A program made the position numbers and the translations under genes. Of a stretch of DNA of 43,784 bases, positions 42,695 to 43,784 are shown piece by piece. Below the pieces are notes generated by a model. It was not told the DNA's origin and did not search any database. It was given only the letters and a program-made list of their open reading frames with translations. Location of the stretch: contig NZ_JUPI01000099.1 of NCBI RefSeq assembly GCF_001074805.1, positions 1 to 43,784 of the forward strand, written 5' to 3'. How positions within the stretch are numbered: position 1 is the first letter of the stretch; every line of letters begins with the position of its first letter. Source of the DNA: Streptococcus parasanguinis. Its GTDB lineage: Bacteria; Bacillota; Bacilli; Lactobacillales; Streptococcaceae.

Positions 42695-42717
42695 AAACGC
42701 CCCCCTTTCTTATATGT

Positions 42718-42795
42718 AACCCTTTTCAGTTATTAATATAATAAATTTTTTTAAAAATGTCAACACTTTTAGAAAAAATATGTTAAAATAGGGTT
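42718..42795. promoter_or_regulatory. Divergent control region of bgaC and its regulator
   Basis: On the minus strand TTGACA (42763-42758), 17 bases, TATATT (42740-42735) makes a strong bgaC promoter. AACCCTTTT (42718-42726) on the plus strand and AACCCTATTTT on the minus strand (42795-42785) face each other around it, and may be the operator halves of the GntR regulator. An extended -10 TGTTAAAAT (42781-42789) may serve the regulator gene. Confidence 0.7.
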
Positions 42796-42826
42796 AAATA
42801 AGAGAAATCTAAAGAGAGGTAGCACT

Positions 42827-43543
42827 ATGGCAATTCCAAAGTACCAACACATCAAAGATGAATTGAAACAGCAAATTATCTCAGGAAAATTTGAAAATGG
42901 GGATAAATTTTATACTGAAGCTGAACTCATCAAAATTTATGATGTTAGCTCTATCACCGTTGTCCGTGCTTTGAATGACCTCGCTGCCGATGGCTACATT
43001 GTCCGCCAGCAAGGAAAAGGGACCTTTGTTTCTCGTGCTCGAAAACACAAACTGGTTGAATTTTCAGATGTTGAAACCTTCCCCATCCAAAAGGCCAAAG
43101 TCAAAGTTCTCTCTATTAAACGTGGAAACACCTTAAGCATCCTAGACAAACTAGGCCTCAACCCAACGCAATTCTACTATAAGATCGAACGGACCCGCCA
43201 GACAGGGGATGATACGTATATCTTCCACCAAACCTATATTCCTGAACAATATATCAATCCAAACTATCCAAATTTGGAATACTATAGTTCTATCTATGAT
43301 CGCTTCAAAGAGGATTACCACATTCATATGAATGATGAGCACTTCGAAGAAATCAATGAAATCGTCTTTCCTACACCGAGCAAGGTGGCTAAAGTTTTGG
43401 AGATCGATGAAAATTTCCCAACTGTTAAACAAGTGAAGACGACCAAGTTAGAAGCTACTGGCCAAATCCTTGAATACACGGAAACCTACAAACGCGGTGA
43501 CTACTACAAGATTAAATTCATCTCCTGTGACCGCGATCACTAA
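42827..43543 (+). CDS. bgaR: GntR-family regulator of the bgaC operon
   Basis: A 238-residue regulator. Residues 1-70 are a GntR winged helix (PKYQHIKDELKQQIISGKFENGDKFYTEAELIKIYDVSSITVVRALNDLAADGYIVRQQGKGTFV in the full sequence). Residues 90-235 are a UTRA ligand domain (ending EYTETYKRGDYYKIKF). It lies divergent from bgaC like pneumococcal BgaR (SP_0058), a repressor of this operon. The inducer is probably a phosphorylated sugar. GAGAGG precedes the ATG. Confidence 0.92.
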   Translation: MAIPKYQHIKDELKQQIISGKFENGDKFYTEAELIKIYDVSSITVVRALNDLAADGYIVRQQGKGTFVSRARKHKLVEFSDVETFPIQKAKVKVLSIKRGNTLSILDKLGLNPTQFYYKIERTRQTGDDTYIFHQTYIPEQYINPNYPNLEYYSSIYDRFKEDYHIHMNDEHFEEINEIVFPTPSKVAKVLEIDENFPTVKQVKTTKLEATGQILEYTETYKRGDYYKIKFISCDRDH

Positions 43544-43548
43544 GAAGC

Positions 43549-43576
43549 AAAAAGACTGAGACAGCTCGGTCTTTTT
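43549..43576 (+). terminator. Terminator of the GntR regulator gene
   Basis: AAAAAGACTGAG and CTCGGTCTTTTT form a 12-bp stem (one G-T pair) with a 4-base loop. It lies six bases after the stop. Confidence 0.9.
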
Positions 43577-43595
43577 ATATGTACATTGTAACATG

Positions 43596-43610
43596 TTGAA
43601 AACGATTTCT
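43596..43610. promoter_or_regulatory. cre-like site after bgaR
   Basis: TTGAAAACGATTTCT matches WTGNAANCGNWNNCW at all fixed positions. There is no gene between it and the window end, so its target would lie beyond the right edge. Confidence 0.45.
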
Positions 43611-43670
43611 AAAGACCTCTTTAAAAATATATATAATTAGTGATAGTTTAGCTATAAAAAGTTTAAAAAA

Positions 43671-43784
43671 GAGAGTGGGACAGAAATCGGTAATTCGTTA
43701 GAATTCGATTTCGTCGTCCCTCCTCCGCACAGTTGAGTAGGGCTGTAAAAGCTGATGAAATCAGCGTAGTAGAGCCCACTCAAC
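43671..43784. repeat. Streptococcal intergenic repeat, cut by the window end
   Basis: Starts GAGAGTGGGACAGAAATCGG. Inside are paired arms: GGGACAGAAATCG with CGATTTCGTCGTCCC, GCTGAT/ATCAGC, and GTTGAGTAGGGCT with AGCCCACTCAAC. I recognise this sequence as recurring between genes in oral streptococci but do not know a fixed name. It can fold into two hairpins. Confidence 0.75.

Overview
The window looks like chromosomal DNA of an oral streptococcus of the mitis/sanguinis/parasanguinis type. Protein sequences and gene blocks match what I know from Streptococcus pneumoniae and S. pyogenes: RuvB, AdhE, the bgaC-PTS-agaS-galM locus, and a V-ATPase next to sialic-acid genes. Promoters are TTGACA/TATAAT type with many extended -10 elements, and Shine-Dalgarno sites are strong AGGAGG. 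The species is inferred, not shown. I saw no tRNA, rRNA, CRISPR array, prophage or complete IS.

Layout. 1-140: an intergenic repeat whose inverted copy lies at 35584-35722. 222-2594: an MFS transporter convergent with a secreted LysM protein that carries a WalR box. 2595-3179: a gene-free stretch full of hairpins. 3180-12479 (minus): a V-type ATPase operon in the order ntpF-I-K-E-C-G-[GNAT acetyltransferase]-A-B-D; NtpK keeps all the residues that bind Na+ in Enterococcus hirae. 12773-21241: a sialic-acid block. A RpiR/SIS regulator diverges from the ATPase and converges on a minus-strand operon of nanE, a YhcH anomerase, an ABC importer (lipoprotein plus two permeases), a Gfo/Idh oxidoreductase, an N-acetylneuraminate lyase and a ROK kinase. 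This set resembles operons for 2,7-anhydro-Neu5Ac. 21412-24362 (minus): a small membrane protein, a Zn alcohol dehydrogenase, and three small helical proteins of unknown function. 24673-32122 (minus): adhE, an OatA/Adr-like O-acetyltransferase, a MORN protein, a low-molecular-weight phosphatase, a nucleotidyltransferase-like protein and ruvB, an order I recall from other streptococci apart from the nucleotidyltransferase. 32341-35338 (plus): three paralogous lipoproteins of unknown function, the last with two copies of the domain. 35339-35884: 69-bp tandem repeats and the second copy of the inverted repeat. 35885-43543: the beta-galactosidase/mannose-type PTS operon (bgaC, IIB, IIC, IID, IIA, agaS, galM) with its divergent GntR regulator. 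43671-43784: a streptococcal intergenic repeat that runs off the window.

How the genes work together. Much of the window serves host-glycan use: BgaC and its PTS for Gal-beta-1,3-linked sugars, and the nan operon for sialic acids. Fermentation to ethanol follows (adhE, adh). CcpA-type cre sites sit at the nanE, adh and adhE control regions, and a cluster of Rex-type half-sites surrounds the adhE promoter, so carbon source and NADH level probably set expression. The Na+ V-ATPase would handle ion homeostasis. The most novel-looking items are the lipoprotein family, the helical trio at 23173-24362, the acetyltransferase inside the V-ATPase operon, and the inverted repeat pair that brackets about 35 kb.
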